Shown: piece by piece, positions 43,510 through 53,082 of the stretch
Position numbering within the stretch: position 1 is the stretch's first letter
Layout of the letters: every line of letters begins with the position of its first letter
Source of the DNA: an uncultured SAR86 cluster bacterium
Lineage (GTDB): Bacteria > Pseudomonadota > Gammaproteobacteria > Magnimaribacterales > AG-339-G14
Length of the DNA: 64,000 nt
Assembly (NCBI GenBank): GCA_902614235.1
Contig: CACMKG010000002.1
Location: 1-64,000 of the forward strand
Direction of reading: 5' to 3'
Translations under genes and position numbers: made by a program
Notes under the pieces: generated by a model
Database searches by the model: none
What the model saw: the letters and a program-made list of their open reading frames with translations, nothing else
Told to the model about the DNA's origin: nothing

Positions 43510-44577
43510 ATGGCAAATAAAGTACTGGTGGGTGTCTCAGGAGGAGTTGATTCTTCGGTTTCTGCTGCAATTTTAAAAGATAAAGGTTTTGAAGTAACTG
43601 GTGCTTTCATGAAAAATTGGGAAGACGACGATGGTACTCCCTATTGCAGTGTGAAAGAAGATTTTTTTGACGCTGCTCGAGTTTGCGATAAATTAGGTAT
43701 CGAGCTCATTCAACTCAACTTTGCAAAAGAATACAAAAAGAAAGTTTTTGAATATTTTTTAGATAGCTTGAAAAATGGAAAAACTCCTAATCCGGATATA
43801 TTTTGCAACAAATTTATAAAATTTGATGCTTTTTACGATTACGCAATTGAGAACAATTTTGATCAGATTGCCACTGGTCACTATTGTCAAGTTGAACAAA
43901 AAGAACCCTCATGTTTACTAAAAAAGTCTCACGATCAATCGAAAGATCAAACTTACTTCTTAAATGACATAAATAAAGAGGTTTTAAATAAATGTTTATT
44001 TCCTATTGGCGATATAGAAAAAAGCCAAGTTAGAGAAATAGCTAAAAGTAGAGATCTGGTTACTTATGACAAAAAAGATAGCACCGGCATTTGTTTTATT
44101 GGAGAAAGACCATTTCCAGAATTTTTATCTAATTATTTACCCATAAAAAAAGGAGATATTTATGATGAAAACCAAAATTTAATTGGTGAACATAATGGTG
44201 TTTATTTTTATACTCTTGGTCAAAGACAAGGACTTGGAATTGGAGGCATCAAAGGGTCTTTAGAACAACCCTGGTATGTCGCAGCTAAAGATAATCAAAA
44301 AAATTCTCTGACTGTTGTACAAGATAATAATCACCCTTTGCTTTTTAAATCTGAGTTAACTGTAAAAAAAATAAATTGGCTAGTTGAAACTATCCCTAAT
44401 CTAAAAAATATAACTGCAAAAATTCGATACCGACAAAAAGAGCAAGCTTGTACTCTACAAGAAACAGCTAGTGGCTGGAGTGTTAAATTTGATATACCGC
44501 AACGTGCTATTACTCCGGGGCAATCTGTAGTTTTATACTCTGGAGATATCTGTTTGGGTGGAGGCGAAATTGAATAA
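43510..44577 (+). CDS. mnmA: tRNA-specific 2-thiouridylase MnmA
   Basis: A 355-residue enzyme that adds sulfur to the wobble uridine of Lys, Glu and Gln tRNAs. The PP-loop is SGGVDSSV (10-17), the catalytic cysteines are Cys99 (NPDIFCNKFIKF) and Cys195 (STGICFIGER), and FYTLGQRQGLGIGG matches the family. AAAGG precedes the ATG. It is divergent from icd. Confidence 0.97.
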   Translation: MANKVLVGVSGGVDSSVSAAILKDKGFEVTGAFMKNWEDDDGTPYCSVKEDFFDAARVCDKLGIELIQLNFAKEYKKKVFEYFLDSLKNGKTPNPDIFCNKFIKFDAFYDYAIENNFDQIATGHYCQVEQKEPSCLLKKSHDQSKDQTYFLNDINKEVLNKCLFPIGDIEKSQVREIAKSRDLVTYDKKDSTGICFIGERPFPEFLSNYLPIKKGDIYDENQNLIGEHNGVYFYTLGQRQGLGIGGIKGSLEQPWYVAAKDNQKNSLTVVQDNNHPLLFKSELTVKKINWLVETIPNLKNITAKIRYRQKEQACTLQETASGWSVKFDIPQRAITPGQSVVLYSGDICLGGGEIE

Positions 44578-44595
44578 TATATCGACGATTTAATG

Positions 44596-44601
44596 TATAA
44601 T
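44596..44601 (+). promoter_or_regulatory. Perfect -10 box directly before purB
   Basis: TATAAT ends 13 bases before the purB ATG and no Shine-Dalgarno sequence lies between. The expected start site leaves a leader of about seven bases, so purB may be translated from a near-leaderless mRNA. No matching -35 box was found. Confidence 0.45.
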
Positions 44602-44614
44602 TATTCAGCTTCTC

Positions 44615-45979
44615 ATGCTGAAAAATACTCTTAATTCAATCTCTCCTTTAGATGGAAGATACGCAACTAAGTTAAGGGATCTGGAACAACATTTCAGCGA
44701 ATTTGCCTTAATAAAAAATAGAGTTCTTGTTGAAATCAACTGGCTTATTTTTATGTCTCGCACTAAAAGTTTGCGTTTTATTCCTGCATTGTCTAAAAAC
44801 AAAGAAACTTCATTATTGAAAATAATTAATGAGTTTTCTGTGAAAGATGCCGAGCAGATAAAAAAAATAGAAGCTAAAACTAATCATGATGTTAAAGCGG
44901 TAGAAATATTTATTGGGAAAAAGTTAGAAAGTCTTAATCTTAAAAAATACTCAGAATTTGTGCATTTATTTTGTACTTCTGAAGATATCAATAACCTGTC
45001 TTACAATTTAATGCTAAAAGGTTATCTAGACAATGAATTCAAAGAAATAAATTCATTGCTTTTGAAAGATTTAAAATCTAAATCTAAAAAGTGGTCTAAG
45101 TTATCCATGTTATCTTTTACTCATGGTCAAACTGCATCACCTACAACTTTGGGTAAAGAAATTGCAAATTTTCATGAGAGAGTTAAATACCATTTGAATC
45201 TTTTAAAATTTTTAAATCCTAGCGGAAAATTTAATGGTGCAGTAGGTAATTATAATGCACATGTAATTACTGATGATAAGGTGAATTGGCAATCTTTATC
45301 TGAAAAGTTTGTAAAATCCCTTGGCTTGAATTGGTCCAAATACTCAACCCAGATCGAATTGAAAGATGAAATGGTAACTATCATTTCGACAATGGAAAAT
45401 CTTAATAACGTTCTGTTAGATCTATCGAAAGATTGTTGGTTGTATATTTCGAAAGGATATTTAAAACAATCAATTGTTGCTGGAGAGGTAGGCTCATCAA
45501 CTATGCCTCATAAGGTAAATCCTATAGATTTTGAAAATGCAGAAGGAAACTTGACTATTTCAAACTCTATTTCTTCAGCTATAAGAGATAAGATTCAAAT
45601 TTCAAGGTTGCAAAGAGATTTATCCGATTCGACAACATTAAGAAATTTGGGCTCTGCTTTTGGATATTCCTATTTAGCATACAAATCTTTACTTAAAGGA
45701 TTTTCTAAAATTGAGGCAAATAAAAAACAAATTAAAGAGGATTTAGAAAATAGCTGGGAGGTTCTTGCTGAGCCGCTTCAAACGATAATGAGAAAAAATA
45801 AAATTGCCAATAGTTATGACTTGATTAAAAAGATTTCAAGAGGAAAACCGTTTGATAAAAAAATCTATTTAGATATCATAGCAGCCTTGGATATTAGTGA
45901 AAAAGATAAAGCTAAACTTTCTCAGTTAACTCCATTAAAATATACCGGCCTGGCTGAGAAATTAGCCAAAGAGATTTAA
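44615..45979 (+). CDS. purB: Adenylosuccinate lyase
   Basis: A 454-residue enzyme acting twice in purine synthesis (SAICAR to AICAR, adenylosuccinate to AMP). The fumarase-superfamily signature GSSTMPHKVNPIDFENAEGN with the mobile catalytic serine is present, as are LFCTSEDINN and SFTHGQTASPTT. The E. coli-type layout (mnmA before purB) is conserved. The start at 44615 gives the standard N-terminus NSISPLDGRY. Confidence 0.97.
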   Translation: MLKNTLNSISPLDGRYATKLRDLEQHFSEFALIKNRVLVEINWLIFMSRTKSLRFIPALSKNKETSLLKIINEFSVKDAEQIKKIEAKTNHDVKAVEIFIGKKLESLNLKKYSEFVHLFCTSEDINNLSYNLMLKGYLDNEFKEINSLLLKDLKSKSKKWSKLSMLSFTHGQTASPTTLGKEIANFHERVKYHLNLLKFLNPSGKFNGAVGNYNAHVITDDKVNWQSLSEKFVKSLGLNWSKYSTQIELKDEMVTIISTMENLNNVLLDLSKDCWLYISKGYLKQSIVAGEVGSSTMPHKVNPIDFENAEGNLTISNSISSAIRDKIQISRLQRDLSDSTTLRNLGSAFGYSYLAYKSLLKGFSKIEANKKQIKEDLENSWEVLAEPLQTIMRKNKIANSYDLIKKISRGKPFDKKIYLDIIAALDISEKDKAKLSQLTPLKYTGLAEKLAKEI

Positions 45980-46008
45980 AACTTACAAATACAATTTAGG
46001 GGAACTCC

Positions 46009-47613
46009 ATGTTGAAATACAAAGAAATGCTTGATCATTACACTGATCTCAGAGAGAAAGAACCTAATCTTCTTAAGCATATCAACGCTGAAAGTGCTGC
46101 AAGAATGAGACTTCAAAACAGATTTCATTCGGGCTTAGATATTGCTAGGTACACCGCCGATATCATGCATGCTGACATGAAAGATTACGATGGAGATTCC
46201 TCAAAATATACTCAATCTCTTGGTTGTTGGCATGGTTTTACAGCCCAACAAATGATGATGGAGATAAAAAAATCTCAAAAAACCACGGCAAAATCATATG
46301 TCTACCTGAGTGGTTGGATGGTTGCAGCATTAAGATCTGAATTCGGTCCTCTGCCTGACCAAAGCATGCATGAAAAAACAACCGTGCCAAATCTAATTAA
46401 AGAAATTTACACTTTTTTAAAAAGAGCCGATTCAGTTCAACTTCAACATCTATTCAATGAATTAGATGAAGCTTACAAGAGTGGTTCTAAAACAGATGAA
46501 ATCATTTCTAGAATAGATAATTTTGAAACTCATGTCGTACCTATTATTGCTGACATTGATGCCGGTTTTGGAAATGAAGAAGCAACTTATTTATTGGCTA
46601 AAAAAATGATTCAAGCAGGTGCGTGTTGCATTCAAATAGAAAATCAGGTGTCAGATGAAAAACAATGTGGTCACCAAGATGGAAAAGTTACCGTTCCGCA
46701 TGAAGATTTTCTTTCGAAAATAAATGCTGTTCGTTATGCTTTTTTGGAATTGGGAGTTGAAAATGGAATTATTGTTGCAAGAACAGATTCCTTAGGTGCT
46801 GGACTTACTCAAAAAGTTCCTGTTTCGAAGGAACCGGGAGATTTAGCCGATCAATACAATTCTTTTCTTGAAACTGAAGAAATTCAAGATTTAAATCAGT
46901 TAAATGAAAATGACATTACGATTCATCAAAATGGTATTTTAGTTAAGCCTGTCAGATTAGCTAATGGATTGTATAAATTTAGAGATGGTACTGGTTTCGA
47001 CCGAGTGGTTTTAGACTGTATAACAAGTCTTCAAAACGGGGCGGATCTGCTATGGATAGAAACTGAAAAACCCAATGTCGCTCAAATTGCCGAGATGGTT
47101 AACAAAATAAGAGAAACTGAACCAAGTGCTAAGCTTGTTTACAACAACTCACCTTCTTTCAACTGGACTTTATCTTTCAGAGAACAAGTCTATGGAGAAT
47201 GGGTAGCTGCTGGAAAAGACGTAAGCAATTATCCAGATCCAGCTAAAGCTCCAAGAGGTCTTATGGATGTAAAATTTGACGATAGTGAGTTAGCGGCAGA
47301 GGCCGATCAATTAATACAAAATTTTCAAAAGGATGCGGCCAGAGAAGCTGGAATATTCCACCACCTCATTACTTTGCCTACTTATCATGAAACAGCTCTA
47401 GGAACAGCTGTTCTATCGGAAGGTTATTTTGGTGATAAAGGCATGTTGGCTTACGTGAAAGAAATTCAAAGAGCAGAAATCAGACGAGAAATGTCTTCAG
47501 TTAAACACCAGGATTTGGCTGGTTCAACTGTTGGTGATACTCACAAAGAATATTTCTCTGGTGAAAATGCATTGAAAGCTGGTGGTGCAGATAACACCAT
47601 GAATCAGTTTTAA
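46009..47613 (+). CDS. aceA: Isocitrate lyase (long form)
   Basis: A 534-residue enzyme that splits isocitrate into glyoxylate and succinate, letting the cell grow on fatty acids or acetate. The catalytic loop is KQCGHQDGK (family KKCGH) and metal-binding ADIDAGFGNEEATY is clear. The length fits the AceA type of Pseudomonas (about 530) rather than E. coli (434). AGGGGA lies before the ATG. Malate synthase is not in the window. The last four bases overlap nqrM from the other strand. Confidence 0.95.
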   Translation: MLKYKEMLDHYTDLREKEPNLLKHINAESAARMRLQNRFHSGLDIARYTADIMHADMKDYDGDSSKYTQSLGCWHGFTAQQMMMEIKKSQKTTAKSYVYLSGWMVAALRSEFGPLPDQSMHEKTTVPNLIKEIYTFLKRADSVQLQHLFNELDEAYKSGSKTDEIISRIDNFETHVVPIIADIDAGFGNEEATYLLAKKMIQAGACCIQIENQVSDEKQCGHQDGKVTVPHEDFLSKINAVRYAFLELGVENGIIVARTDSLGAGLTQKVPVSKEPGDLADQYNSFLETEEIQDLNQLNENDITIHQNGILVKPVRLANGLYKFRDGTGFDRVVLDCITSLQNGADLLWIETEKPNVAQIAEMVNKIRETEPSAKLVYNNSPSFNWTLSFREQVYGEWVAAGKDVSNYPDPAKAPRGLMDVKFDDSELAAEADQLIQNFQKDAAREAGIFHHLITLPTYHETALGTAVLSEGYFGDKGMLAYVKEIQRAEIRREMSSVKHQDLAGSTVGDTHKEYFSGENALKAGGADNTMNQF

Positions 47614-47768
47614 TCTTTTACTTTACCGCAAATACTGCAAGTATCTCCCTTTTCAAGGTAGATTCCTCCGCAGCTAGGCTGTAAGGGTTTTTTGTTTAAA
47701 ATCAAGCCAATTGCCATGCCTCCTATAGACAAAGCAACTACTATTAATGCAAAAACCACTGTAGCCAT
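47610..47768 (-). CDS. nqrM: Na+-NQR maturation protein NqrM
   Basis: A 52-residue protein with one N-terminal membrane helix (TVVFALIVVALSIGGMAIGL), then KKPLQPSCGG and a tail with DTCSICG. The SCGG motif and later cysteines match NqrM (DUF539), which delivers iron for the Cys4 Fe centre between NqrD and NqrE. Its position after apbE at the end of the nqr operon is the usual one. It starts four bases past the apbE stop. Confidence 0.88.
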   Translation of the reverse strand: MATVVFALIVVALSIGGMAIGLILNKKPLQPSCGGIYLEKGDTCSICGKVKD

Positions 47769-47772
47769 GAAT

Positions 47773-48594
47773 TTATTCTACCAACTCAAACCACTTAGAA
47801 GTAGCGATAATTTTAACTTTTTCTTCTTCTCCATATATAAAATAAGCATTTAAGTTGTTTTGCTTAGCCAAATTTAGCCAGTCATCGCTTTGTGAAGCAT
47901 AAAGAGCAGTAGCCCAGGCATCTGCAAGAGTTGTTGAGTTCTCATCAATCACTGTGACACTTAATAAGTTTGTCTTGGAAGGTTTATAAGTATTTGGATC
48001 GAGTATATGTCCTGGATTTCTATAATTTCCTGAAGATGCGATTGATAGATTTTTTAAAACAGAAAACTTTTTATGAATAGTTTTAGATAAAGATGGATCT
48101 TCAATTGCAAAAGACCAAGGTTTGGATTTGTTCAGACCTTCAAACCTTAATTCTCCCCCTATCTCAACCATAAAATTATTAATGTTATTGGCTTTTAAAA
48201 GATCAGAAACTTTATCTACAGCATATCCTTTCGCAAAAGAATTAAAGTCATAATTACCCGTAATTTTATGATTAAAGTAACCTTTTGATTTGCTGTGAAC
48301 ATTCCATCCAAGTTGATCTAATTTTTTCCATTCCTCATTTGCTTCTCTAAAATCAATCTCGTTATTATTTATAAGGGAAGTCAGTGAATCGTCTTTATAA
48401 TGAGAAAAGAGGTCATCAATTCTATTCAACTCCTCGGTTATGATTGCTTCTACAGGAACTTCATTATTTTCAGAAAAGTACTTTAACTGCCAAGTGGTAC
48501 CATAAATCTCTCCTTGAATTATTTTTTGGCTAGACTCGTTTGAACAACTTAATACGAAGAAACTAAAAAAAAGAAAGAGAAAGATTTTTGGCAT
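47773..48594 (-). CDS. apbE: FAD:protein FMN transferase ApbE
   Basis: A 273-residue lipoprotein (lipobox VLSC, Cys17) that attaches FMN by a phosphoester bond to threonines of NqrB and NqrC in the periplasm. Family marks are YGTTWQLKYF, the FNSFAKGYAVDKVSDLL stretch, IASSGNYRN and TTLADAWATALY (Mg2+ binding). It lies two bases after nqrF. Confidence 0.95.
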   Translation of the reverse strand: MPKIFLFLFFSFFVLSCSNESSQKIIQGEIYGTTWQLKYFSENNEVPVEAIITEELNRIDDLFSHYKDDSLTSLINNNEIDFREANEEWKKLDQLGWNVHSKSKGYFNHKITGNYDFNSFAKGYAVDKVSDLLKANNINNFMVEIGGELRFEGLNKSKPWSFAIEDPSLSKTIHKKFSVLKNLSIASSGNYRNPGHILDPNTYKPSKTNLLSVTVIDENSTTLADAWATALYASQSDDWLNLAKQNNLNAYFIYGEEEKVKIIATSKWFELVE

Positions 48595-48596
48595 TA

Positions 48597-49829
48597 CTAG
48601 CCGCCGAAATCATCAAACATGATGTTTTCAGGCTCAACCCCAAGACTATCAAGCATTTTGAATGCTGCATCCATCATCATAGGTGGTCCACACATATAGT
48701 ACTCGCAATCTTCAGGTGTTGGGTGATTAACCAAATAATTATCATGGAGAACGTGGCTTATGAAACCTGTATAACCGCTCCAACTATCTTCCGGAAGTGG
48801 GTCGGATAAGGCAGTATGATAAGAGAAATTTTCGTATTTTTTTTCAAGTTCTCTAAATTCTTCATCATAAAACATCTCTTTGAGACTTCTTGCCCCATAC
48901 CAGAATGATATTTTTCTTGAGGAATCTAATCGTAAAAGCTGGTCAAAAATATGGGATCTCATTGGTGCCATACCTGCTCCACCGCCAATGAATACCATTT
49001 CATTTTGAGTATCCTTAGCCATGAATTCTCCAAATGGTCCAAAAATGGTTAATTTATCGCCTTTTTTTAGATTGAATAAATATGATGATGCTTCACCAGG
49101 GGGAAAATCTGTTCCTGGAGGGGGGCTAGCAATTCTGATATTGAATTTCATAATACCCTTCTCCTCAGGGTAATTTGCCATTGAATAAGCTCTTATTACA
49201 GGTTCTTTTACAATGGACTTATTTTCAAGAACTTTAAATTTTTCCCAGTCTTCTAAGTACTCTTTTTCAATTTCAAAGTTTTTATAATCAGCCTCATAGG
49301 CAGGAATTTCCATTTGAACATAACCTCCTGCGTCAAAGCCTACAGCTTCTCCTTCAGGCAGTTCTAATATTAGTTCTTTAATAAAAGTGGCAACATTTTC
49401 GTTTGATTTGACAGTGGTTTCCCATTTTTTGGCTCCAAAAACTTCATCGGGTACGGTGATTTTCATATCACTTTTAACAGGAACCTGACATGACAATCGC
49501 CAAAAATCTTTCTTTTCTCTATTATTAAAATGCGCTTCTTCCGTCGCTAAAATTGAGCCTCCACCATCAAAAACCTGACATCTGCATTGGGCACAAGTTC
49601 CGCCACCACCACAAGCTGAAGATAAAAATAAATCTTGTTCTGCGAGCGTTTGAAGTAATTTGCCACCTGCTGGCACCGTAATAGTTTTTTCAGGGTCACC
49701 GTTGATCTCAACTGTCACGTCTCCTGTGGAAACTAATCTAGTTCTAGCAAACAAAATAACGAAAATCATCATGTTTACTATTAATGTGAATGCTACGATG
49801 CCCAGTGCTATTTCAATCATATCAACCAT
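48597..49829 (-). CDS. nqrF: Na+-NQR subunit F
   Basis: The NADH-oxidising subunit, 410 residues. After one membrane helix come the 2Fe-2S cysteines (Cys73, 79, 82, 114; [12 protein letters not shown]), the FAD domain ([13 protein letters not shown]) and the NADH domain ([23 protein letters not shown]). I use ATG 49829, which overlaps the nqrE stop (TAATG) and gives the family N-terminus. A longer frame to 49868 would run back into nqrE. Confidence 0.95.
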   Translation of the reverse strand: MVDMIEIALGIVAFTLIVNMMIFVILFARTRLVSTGDVTVEINGDPEKTITVPAGGKLLQTLAEQDLFLSSACGGGGTCAQCRCQVFDGGGSILATEEAHFNNREKKDFWRLSCQVPVKSDMKITVPDEVFGAKKWETTVKSNENVATFIKELILELPEGEAVGFDAGGYVQMEIPAYEADYKNFEIEKEYLEDWEKFKVLENKSIVKEPVIRAYSMANYPEEKGIMKFNIRIASPPPGTDFPPGEASSYLFNLKKGDKLTIFGPFGEFMAKDTQNEMVFIGGGAGMAPMRSHIFDQLLRLDSSRKISFWYGARSLKEMFYDEEFRELEKKYENFSYHTALSDPLPEDSWSGYTGFISHVLHDNYLVNHPTPEDCEYYMCGPPMMMDAAFKMLDSLGVEPENIMFDDFGG

Positions 49830-50440
49830 TAAATACTTATACCCCCAAAAGACATAAATCCAAAGCACATCAAACCAACAGTTATAAAGGTAATACCTAA
49901 TCCTTGTAAACCATCGGGAATATCGCTGTATTTAAGCTTTTCTCTAATTCCTGCAAGCATAGCAATTGCAAGGGCCCAACCAACTCCAGCACCTAATCCG
50001 TATACAACACTTTCTCCAAAAGCTAGACTCTTCTCGACCATGAATAAAGAGGCACCCAAAATTGCACAATTAACTGTAATTAATGGTAGAAAAATTCCCA
50101 GGGCGTTGTATAACACTGGCACATATCTATCTAAAAACATTTCTAAAATTTGAACGGTAGCCGCTATGACGCCTATATAACTTATAAGTCCAACAAACTC
50201 TAAGGAAACTTCTGGGAAACCCAACCAAGCCAATGCGCCTTCTTTAAGAATGTATGTATAAATTAAATTATTTAAAGGAACTGTGATTCCAATAATTACT
50301 ATGACAGCTATTCCAAGACCGATTGCAGCATCTATTTTTTTTGAAATTGCAATAAAGGTGCACATTCCAAGAAAAACCGAAAGCGCGATATTCTCTATAA
50401 AAACAGCATTGATAAATATACTTAAATAACTCTCAAGCAT
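49829..50440 (-). CDS. nqrE: Na+-NQR subunit E
   Basis: A 203-residue membrane subunit with six helices. The half-channel cysteines that share the Fe centre with NqrD are in [13 protein letters not shown] and [11 protein letters not shown]. It is homologous to NqrD in opposite topology. It overlaps nqrD by eight bases. Confidence 0.96.
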   Translation of the reverse strand: MLESYLSIFINAVFIENIALSVFLGMCTFIAISKKIDAAIGLGIAVIVIIGITVPLNNLIYTYILKEGALAWLGFPEVSLEFVGLISYIGVIAATVQILEMFLDRYVPVLYNALGIFLPLITVNCAILGASLFMVEKSLAFGESVVYGLGAGVGWALAIAMLAGIREKLKYSDIPDGLQGLGITFITVGLMCFGFMSFGGISI

Positions 50441-51104
50441 GATCTGCCTTCACTTCTTTAGGTGCGTTCTTGCTCATTTTAAATTCAGCTGGCTCTACTT
50501 GTTCGGTCTTCCAAGATCTTAAAAACCATATAAATAATCCAATTATCAAAAAAGAGCTTGGTGGCAATAGAAAAAAATTATTACTTACGTACCATCCACC
50601 TTCAGAGACTAATGGAAGAATTTGTACCCCTAATAATTGTCCGCTTCCTATCAACTCTCTTATAGAACCAACGATAATCAAAATCACGCTATAACCCAAA
50701 CCATTTCCAAAGCCATCGACCATACTCATGTAAGGACCATTTTGCATGGCATAAGCTTCAGCACGTCCCATGACAATACAATTGGTGATAATTAAACCTA
50801 CAAATACTGAAAGAGTTTTACTCGTCTCGTAATCATAAGCTTTCAAAAGCTGATCAACGATAATTACTAAAGAAGAAATAATTGTCATTTGAACGATAAT
50901 CCTTATGTTGCTCGGGACTATGTTTCTTATTAATGAAATAAAAAAATTGGATAACGTAATAGTCGCAGTTAAGGCGACACACATAATTAAAGTTGGATAG
51001 AGCTTGCTAGTTACTGCCAAAGCAGAACAGATACCCAAAACTTGCAATGCAATTGGGTTGTCTTTGAATATCGGAGATAACAATACTTCCGAAGTTTTAG
51101 CCAT
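50433..51104 (-). CDS. nqrD: Na+-NQR subunit D
   Basis: A 223-residue membrane subunit with six helices. Cysteines in [15 protein letters not shown] and [15 protein letters not shown] match the Fe-centre ligands. It overlaps nqrC by eight bases. Confidence 0.96.
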   Translation of the reverse strand: MAKTSEVLLSPIFKDNPIALQVLGICSALAVTSKLYPTLIMCVALTATITLSNFFISLIRNIVPSNIRIIVQMTIISSLVIIVDQLLKAYDYETSKTLSVFVGLIITNCIVMGRAEAYAMQNGPYMSMVDGFGNGLGYSVILIIVGSIRELIGSGQLLGVQILPLVSEGGWYVSNNFFLLPPSSFLIIGLFIWFLRSWKTEQVEPAEFKMSKNAPKEVKADHA

Positions 51105-51873
51105 TTATATTTTCCTGTTTTAAATTATTTAAAAACTTTTTGAAACCACTATCACCCAACCAGTAAGCCAATAAATTAGATACCCCGTTGCTGGTTAAAG
51201 TTGCTCCAGATAAACCATCTACCTCATAAGTGGACATATCACTATTATTATCCACTTTTCCCTTTACAACTTTAATAAGAATTTCACCGTTTTCGTCATA
51301 AATCTTTTTCCCTCTCCAAAGAGCCTTCCATTTGGGATTATCTACCTCAGCTCCAAGACCAGGAGTTTCTTTATGTTGATAGAATTCGAGACCGACGATC
51401 GTATTTAAATCGCTAGAAATTGCTAAATATCCGTATAGAATTCCCCACAATCCATACCCTCTAACAGGCAGAATCACTGTATTTAATTGATCTTCACGGT
51501 ATTCAAGGAACACTTTTGAAAAATTTTCTCTTTTCTTAATGGTGGCAATGTCCTCTATGGAGCTTAGCGCTATATAGCGAGATGGATCTTTCAATTCCTT
51601 AGAAAGATCGTATTTTTCGGTTGAAAGATCAGTAATAAGCCCTCCTTCTATATCAATAATTTTTTCTTCTATAGAGTCAAAAGCAGATTCTGTAGTACCA
51701 TAAAAACCTTTTAAGTCTGCTGCTGCAACAATTTTTTTTTGTTGATCTAATATGGCATTACTCTTTTGGAGTTCCTTTAAGCCTACAGCTATGACTGAAA
51801 TGACAGCGGCGCAAATTAAACAAAGTCCAATTCCAATGAGCAAAGTGTTTTTAATGCTATCTTTATTCTGCAT
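51097..51873 (-). CDS. nqrC: Na+-NQR subunit C
   Basis: A 258-residue subunit with one N-terminal membrane helix and a periplasmic FMN domain. The FMN-acceptor motif is [12 protein letters not shown] near residue 228; ApbE modifies the threonine. [10 protein letters not shown] and the ETPGLGAE block are typical. It overlaps nqrB by 11 bases. Confidence 0.96.
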   Translation of the reverse strand: MQNKDSIKNTLLIGIGLCLICAAVISVIAVGLKELQKSNAILDQQKKIVAAADLKGFYGTTESAFDSIEEKIIDIEGGLITDLSTEKYDLSKELKDPSRYIALSSIEDIATIKKRENFSKVFLEYREDQLNTVILPVRGYGLWGILYGYLAISSDLNTIVGLEFYQHKETPGLGAEVDNPKWKALWRGKKIYDENGEILIKVVKGKVDNNSDMSTYEVDGLSGATLTSNGVSNLLAYWLGDSGFKKFLNNLKQENING

Positions 51874-53080
51874 TGAGCACTCTCACTCTTTGTTTAATAT
51901 TTCTTGAAACAAAATAATGATCTATGAGAGGAGAAAGTAAATTTCCAAATAAAATAGCAAGCATCATACCCTCTGGGTAAGCAGGATTAAGAACTCTAAT
52001 CATAATTACCATGAAACCGATTACAAACCCATAGACCCATCTTCCTTGGTTGGTGTGTGAACCTGAAACTGGTTCTGTTGCCATAAAGACTAGGCCAAAC
52101 ATATAACCACCCATGACCATATGCCACCAAAAAGGAATAGCAAACATTGGATTAGTATCGCTGCCAGCCAAGTTAAATAGCGTGGCTGTAAACATTGTAC
52201 CCAAGACAACACCTGCGACGATCCTCCATGAAGCTATCTTTGTATATAACAAAATAGCCAGTCCTATTAATATTGCTACAACTGATGTTTCGCCGATTGA
52301 TCCAGGAATAAAACCTAAAAAAGCATCACTCCATGTATAAGACATGTTCATATATGATTCTTGAGCTGACATTCCTAACATTGTTGCTGCTGTATAGCCA
52401 TCGACTGCCACCCAAGCCATATCACCTGACCATGATGCTGGGTATGCAAAATATAAAAATGCTCTTCCCGTTAAAGCTGGATTTAAGAAATTCTTTCCGG
52501 TACCACCGAATATTTCTTTACCTATTACCAAGCCGACACTGATACCTAAAGCTACTTGCCACAGAGGCGCATCCGGTGGGCAAGATAGAGCAAAGAGAAT
52601 GGTTGTAACAAAAGCACCTTCGCTTATTTCATGTTTTCTGATGACAGCGAAAATCATCTCCCAACCTATTCCGACAATAAAAGTGACTAAGTAAATTGGT
52701 ATGAAATAAACCGCCCCATAACTAATACAATCTAGAAGATTGTTTGGGTTCAAACCTGAAACAAGTTGTATTATTGGCCAATGCCAGTCTGTTTCAAAGA
52801 CTCCTCCATTGAGGTTTATTTCCTCCAATGCAGATAAAGCTTGGAACCCTACGTTATACATCCCAAAAAAAGCAGCAGGAAAAGTTGCCAACCAAACCAC
52901 TACCATGATCCTTTGAATGTCGCTGCCGTCTCTTATGTGAGTGAGTCCTGAGGTTTTTCGATCAGAAGAATAAAAAAGGTTTTCAAATACATCGAAAAGA
53001 GGAAAATACTTCGCTAGTTTTCCTGAGCCTTGAAAAGATGGCTTTAATTTATCAAAGAAATTTCTTAGAGGATCTGACAT
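51863..53080 (-). CDS. nqrB: Na+-NQR subunit B
   Basis: A 405-residue membrane subunit with ten helices that carries covalent FMN and the Na+ path. Conserved blocks include GKEIFGGTGKNFLNPALTGR and MATEPVSGSHTNQGRWVYG. The FMN-threonine motif reads DGYTAATMLG, a small change from the common S/T-G-A-T. It starts two bases after nqrA. Confidence 0.96.
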   Translation of the reverse strand: MSDPLRNFFDKLKPSFQGSGKLAKYFPLFDVFENLFYSSDRKTSGLTHIRDGSDIQRIMVVVWLATFPAAFFGMYNVGFQALSALEEINLNGGVFETDWHWPIIQLVSGLNPNNLLDCISYGAVYFIPIYLVTFIVGIGWEMIFAVIRKHEISEGAFVTTILFALSCPPDAPLWQVALGISVGLVIGKEIFGGTGKNFLNPALTGRAFLYFAYPASWSGDMAWVAVDGYTAATMLGMSAQESYMNMSYTWSDAFLGFIPGSIGETSVVAILIGLAILLYTKIASWRIVAGVVLGTMFTATLFNLAGSDTNPMFAIPFWWHMVMGGYMFGLVFMATEPVSGSHTNQGRWVYGFVIGFMVIMIRVLNPAYPEGMMLAILFGNLLSPLIDHYFVSRNIKQRVRVLNAE

Positions 53081-53082
53081 TA

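Noticed and set aside
49830-49868. Longer nqrF start
   Set aside because: It would overlap nqrE and adds residues foreign to NqrF; ATG 49829 couples to the nqrE stop.
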